This document shows positions 5,448-7,544 of a stretch of DNA of 7,544 bases, piece by piece. Position numbers and translations under genes: made by a program. Where the stretch lies: the NCBI GenBank assembly GCA_902766345.1, contig CACXDK010000202.1:1-7544 (forward strand). The letters run 5' to 3'. Source of the stretch: an uncultured Spirochaetaceae bacterium. Lineage in GTDB: Bacteria; Spirochaetota; Spirochaetia; Treponematales; Treponemataceae. Position 1 is the stretch's first letter, and each line of letters begins with the position of its first letter. The notes beneath the pieces were generated by a model. The model saw only the letters and a list, made by a program, of their open reading frames with translations. It had not been told where the DNA came from and ran no database searches.

Positions 5448-7544
5448 TGAAAGAGGAAAATCATTCAATCCGATTACTGACAATTTTAAGCAGTACCCTG
5501 ATTGTATTCATTGTATTCTTTCTGACAGCAGAATTTCTTCTTCGCAGTCAGTTAAGATCTGTGGGAATACAGTTTAAGCGGACTGTAAACATGTCGGCGG
5601 ACAGAAAGACCATGGAACTGAATTCGTGGTTTTCGGACATAGAGAATTCTGTAACGGCATCTGGAAATTACATACTAAAAACAATGGATGAAGAACAGAT
5701 TCTGAACGATCCCAATTATGAAAATGACTACATGGAAAATCTTGCCAATGAAATGGAAGCTTATGCCCGCTTTACAAAAGGGGTTATTTCCATATATTAC
5801 AGAATGGAAATTGAACGCTTTGGCGGTGAACGGGGCATTTTTCTTGAAAGTACAGGCAAAAACTCTTTTGTACGCATTAAGCCAACAAACTTAAAGCAGT
5901 TTTCACCAACCGACACAGAGCATGTAGGATGGTATTACACACCAGTGTGGGCAAAAAAGCCAGTATGGACACCTCCATACGAAAACAAAAACATCAATGC
6001 ACACATTATTTCTTACATAATTCCTCTTTACAAAGGGGAAAGTCTTTTGGGTGTTGTGGGCATGGACATAAACATGGCTGTCCTAAAAAACATAATAGAT
6101 TTTCAGCCAGAAGAAGGCAGCATAGGAATATTGCTTGGACAGCAAAATGAACTTGTCTATTACAGTAATGCTAGCGGTTTGGAAAAATCTGTAGAGCGGA
6201 CAACTGATTCACGACAAATGCTTAATGAACTTTCTCATGCTCCTACAGGCGAGTTAAGGCAATTCCGCTGGATAAACGATTCTTACCGTGGCGTCATGCG
6301 AAGCCTTTACAATGGAATGACGCTTGTCAGTGCCGTAAACACACGAGCTCTAACAAAATTATGGCAAAAAATATTTATCTCGCTTGCAGGGGCATTTTTC
6401 ATAGCATGTCTTTTCCTTACTGCATTCATACTCTTTCAGTCCTACATACTGATTAATCCAATCCGCAGGATAAGCAAAGCTTCATACAAACTTGCCCGTG
6501 GTGAATTAAACATAGACATTCCTTATACATCAAACAATGAGCTTGGAATACTTGCAAACAACATCCGCAAGATGACGGAACAGATGAAGGAATACATTGA
6601 CTACATCCGAGAGCAGACTTTACGCGAAAGAACGGCAAAGGAAGAAGCTATGACCGAAAGCCAGAGCAAAAGCGAATACCTTTCCAGCATGTTTATTTCG
6701 CTGCATGAGATTGACTTAAACGAAGACAAATTTACAGAAGTTCACAGCCGGCAGGACATTGCGGATTCCGTGCGCAGAAATTACGGGAATGCCCGTAAGA
6801 CAATCCGTAAAGTCATGGAAGAGCGCATAAAGGATAAGCCTGAATGTAAAAAAGAAGATTTCATGAGCTTTATAGACTTTAACACGCTCGATGAACGTAT
6901 GAAAGACAGAATAACCATTGCGCACGAATTTTACAGCATAAGCAACTACTGGTGCCGTGCACGCTTTATCCTCATGGACCGAAACCCAGACGGAACTCTG
7001 CATCGGGTTTTGTGGGCTGTATCAAATATAAATGAAGAGCGAATTGAACGGGAACTGCTCATTCATGAAGCGGAACGCAATGCCGCTGCATCTCAGGCAA
7101 AGAGTACCTTCCTTGCCAACATGAGCCATGAAATCCGTACACCAATCAACGCCATTCTTGGAATGGATGAGATGATTTTAAGAGAATCTGGTGACAATAC
7201 AATAACGGGTTATGCCTCAAACATAATGATGGCTGGCAAAAACCTGCTTTCCATTGTTAATGACATTCTTGACTTTTCAAAGATTGAAGCTGGTAAAATG
7301 GAGATTTTACCAGATAACTATGACATTTCTTCTGTTATTATAGACCTTGTGAATATGATTAGGGAACGGGCAAAGGGTAAAGGTCTTGAATTCATTTTGA
7401 AAACAAATCAAAACCTGCCAAAAACTCTTTATGGAGACAGCGTCCGCATAAAGCAGGTCATTTTAAACCTGCTTACAAATGCCGTCAAATACACAAAAGA
7501 AGGTTCTGTAACCTTCAACATTTCTTATGAAAAGAAAGACGACA
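5447..7544 (+). CDS. Sensor histidine kinase with dCache, HAMP and PAS-like domains, partial at its C-terminus
   Basis: The ATG at 5447 overlaps the preceding stop as TAATG, and the frame is open to the right edge (699 codons plus 1 base). Domains: membrane helix (about 9-32); periplasmic dCache (about 33-305) with the typical motifs GWYYTP (161-166), VWTPPY (173-178) and GVVGMDI (202-208); second membrane helix (about 309-333); HAMP (about 334-386) starting at NPIRRIS; coiled coil (about 385-412). Next is a PAS-like domain (about 413-535) ending in the usual WAVSNINEERIERE-type connector. HisKA has phospho-acceptor His561 in MSHEIRTP, and the start of HATPase_c has an N-box around Asn674/Asn678. 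The ATP-binding G boxes and any receiver or Hpt domains lie beyond the window. It probably senses a small extracellular molecule and autophosphorylates. A GGAG at 5430-5433 is 13 bases from the ATG, rather far, so translation may depend on coupling to the upstream GGDEF gene. Confidence 0.92.
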   Translation, partial: MKEENHSIRLLTILSSTLIVFIVFFLTAEFLLRSQLRSVGIQFKRTVNMSADRKTMELNSWFSDIENSVTASGNYILKTMDEEQILNDPNYENDYMENLANEMEAYARFTKGVISIYYRMEIERFGGERGIFLESTGKNSFVRIKPTNLKQFSPTDTEHVGWYYTPVWAKKPVWTPPYENKNINAHIISYIIPLYKGESLLGVVGMDINMAVLKNIIDFQPEEGSIGILLGQQNELVYYSNASGLEKSVERTTDSRQMLNELSHAPTGELRQFRWINDSYRGVMRSLYNGMTLVSAVNTRALTKLWQKIFISLAGAFFIACLFLTAFILFQSYILINPIRRISKASYKLARGELNIDIPYTSNNELGILANNIRKMTEQMKEYIDYIREQTLRERTAKEEAMTESQSKSEYLSSMFISLHEIDLNEDKFTEVHSRQDIADSVRRNYGNARKTIRKVMEERIKDKPECKKEDFMSFIDFNTLDERMKDRITIAHEFYSISNYWCRARFILMDRNPDGTLHRVLWAVSNINEERIERELLIHEAERNAAASQAKSTFLANMSHEIRTPINAILGMDEMILRESGDNTITGYASNIMMAGKNLLSIVNDILDFSKIEAGKMEILPDNYDISSVIIDLVNMIRERAKGKGLEFILKTNQNLPKTLYGDSVRIKQVILNLLTNAVKYTKEGSVTFNISYEKKDD

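Noticed and set aside
5929..7003. Short open frames of 61-95 codons on both strands over the right-hand kinase
   Set aside because: The 5447 frame carries unbroken dCache, HAMP and HisKA motifs through this region, so the alternatives are shadows.
1..7544. Mobile elements, CRISPR arrays, tRNA or rRNA genes, attachment sites
   Set aside because: No terminal inverted repeats, transposase or integrase motifs, regularly spaced repeats or tRNA-like cloverleaf sequence were seen; the window is almost wholly coding for signalling proteins.

Overview
This window holds a membrane signalling locus built around cyclic-di-GMP-type domains and multi-step phosphorelay kinases. The base composition is low-to-moderate GC and AT-rich in the promoters. 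The genes are tightly packed, and the proteins are long, multi-domain and membrane-anchored. Together this suggests a host-associated or anaerobic bacterium of the Treponema (spirochaete) or Lachnospiraceae/Clostridia type. I lean towards Treponema, but no 16S or other taxonomic marker is present, so the assignment is tentative.

The layout is two divergent arms read from one short central promoter region (about 3924-4067). The leftward arm has (1) a 702-residue membrane protein with an N-terminal multi-pass domain resembling an ECF transporter S component, a periplasmic Cache-like sensor, a HAMP-like linker and a C-terminal HD-GYP domain (1815-3923). After 15 bp comes (2) a hybrid histidine kinase with HisKA, HATPase_c, receiver and Hpt domains (1799 leftwards), which runs off the left edge. 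The rightward arm has (3) a dCache sensor protein with a short, divergent GGDEF domain (4068-5447). It overlaps by one base (TAATG) with (4) a second kinase with dCache, HAMP, a PAS-like domain, HisKA and the start of HATPase_c (5447 onwards), which runs off the right edge.

Each arm therefore pairs a c-di-GMP-type output protein with a hybrid kinase: HD-GYP (degradation) on the left and GGDEF (synthesis) on the right. Well-formed sigma-70-like promoters face away from each other, with their -35 boxes 14 bp apart. Both output domains carry changes in conserved motifs: HDVGN instead of HD-x-GK in the HD-GYP domain, and SGDEF with a shortened nucleotide-binding loop in the GGDEF domain. Whether either is an active enzyme or a receptor/partner cannot be settled from sequence alone. 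The plausible reading is an environmental sensing node that couples extracellular ligand detection to phosphorelay and second-messenger signalling.

The window is almost entirely coding. I see no RNA genes, mobile elements, CRISPR arrays or convincing terminators. The two longest protein segments at the edges (1-1799 minus, 5447-7544 plus) are open reading frames cut by the window boundaries.
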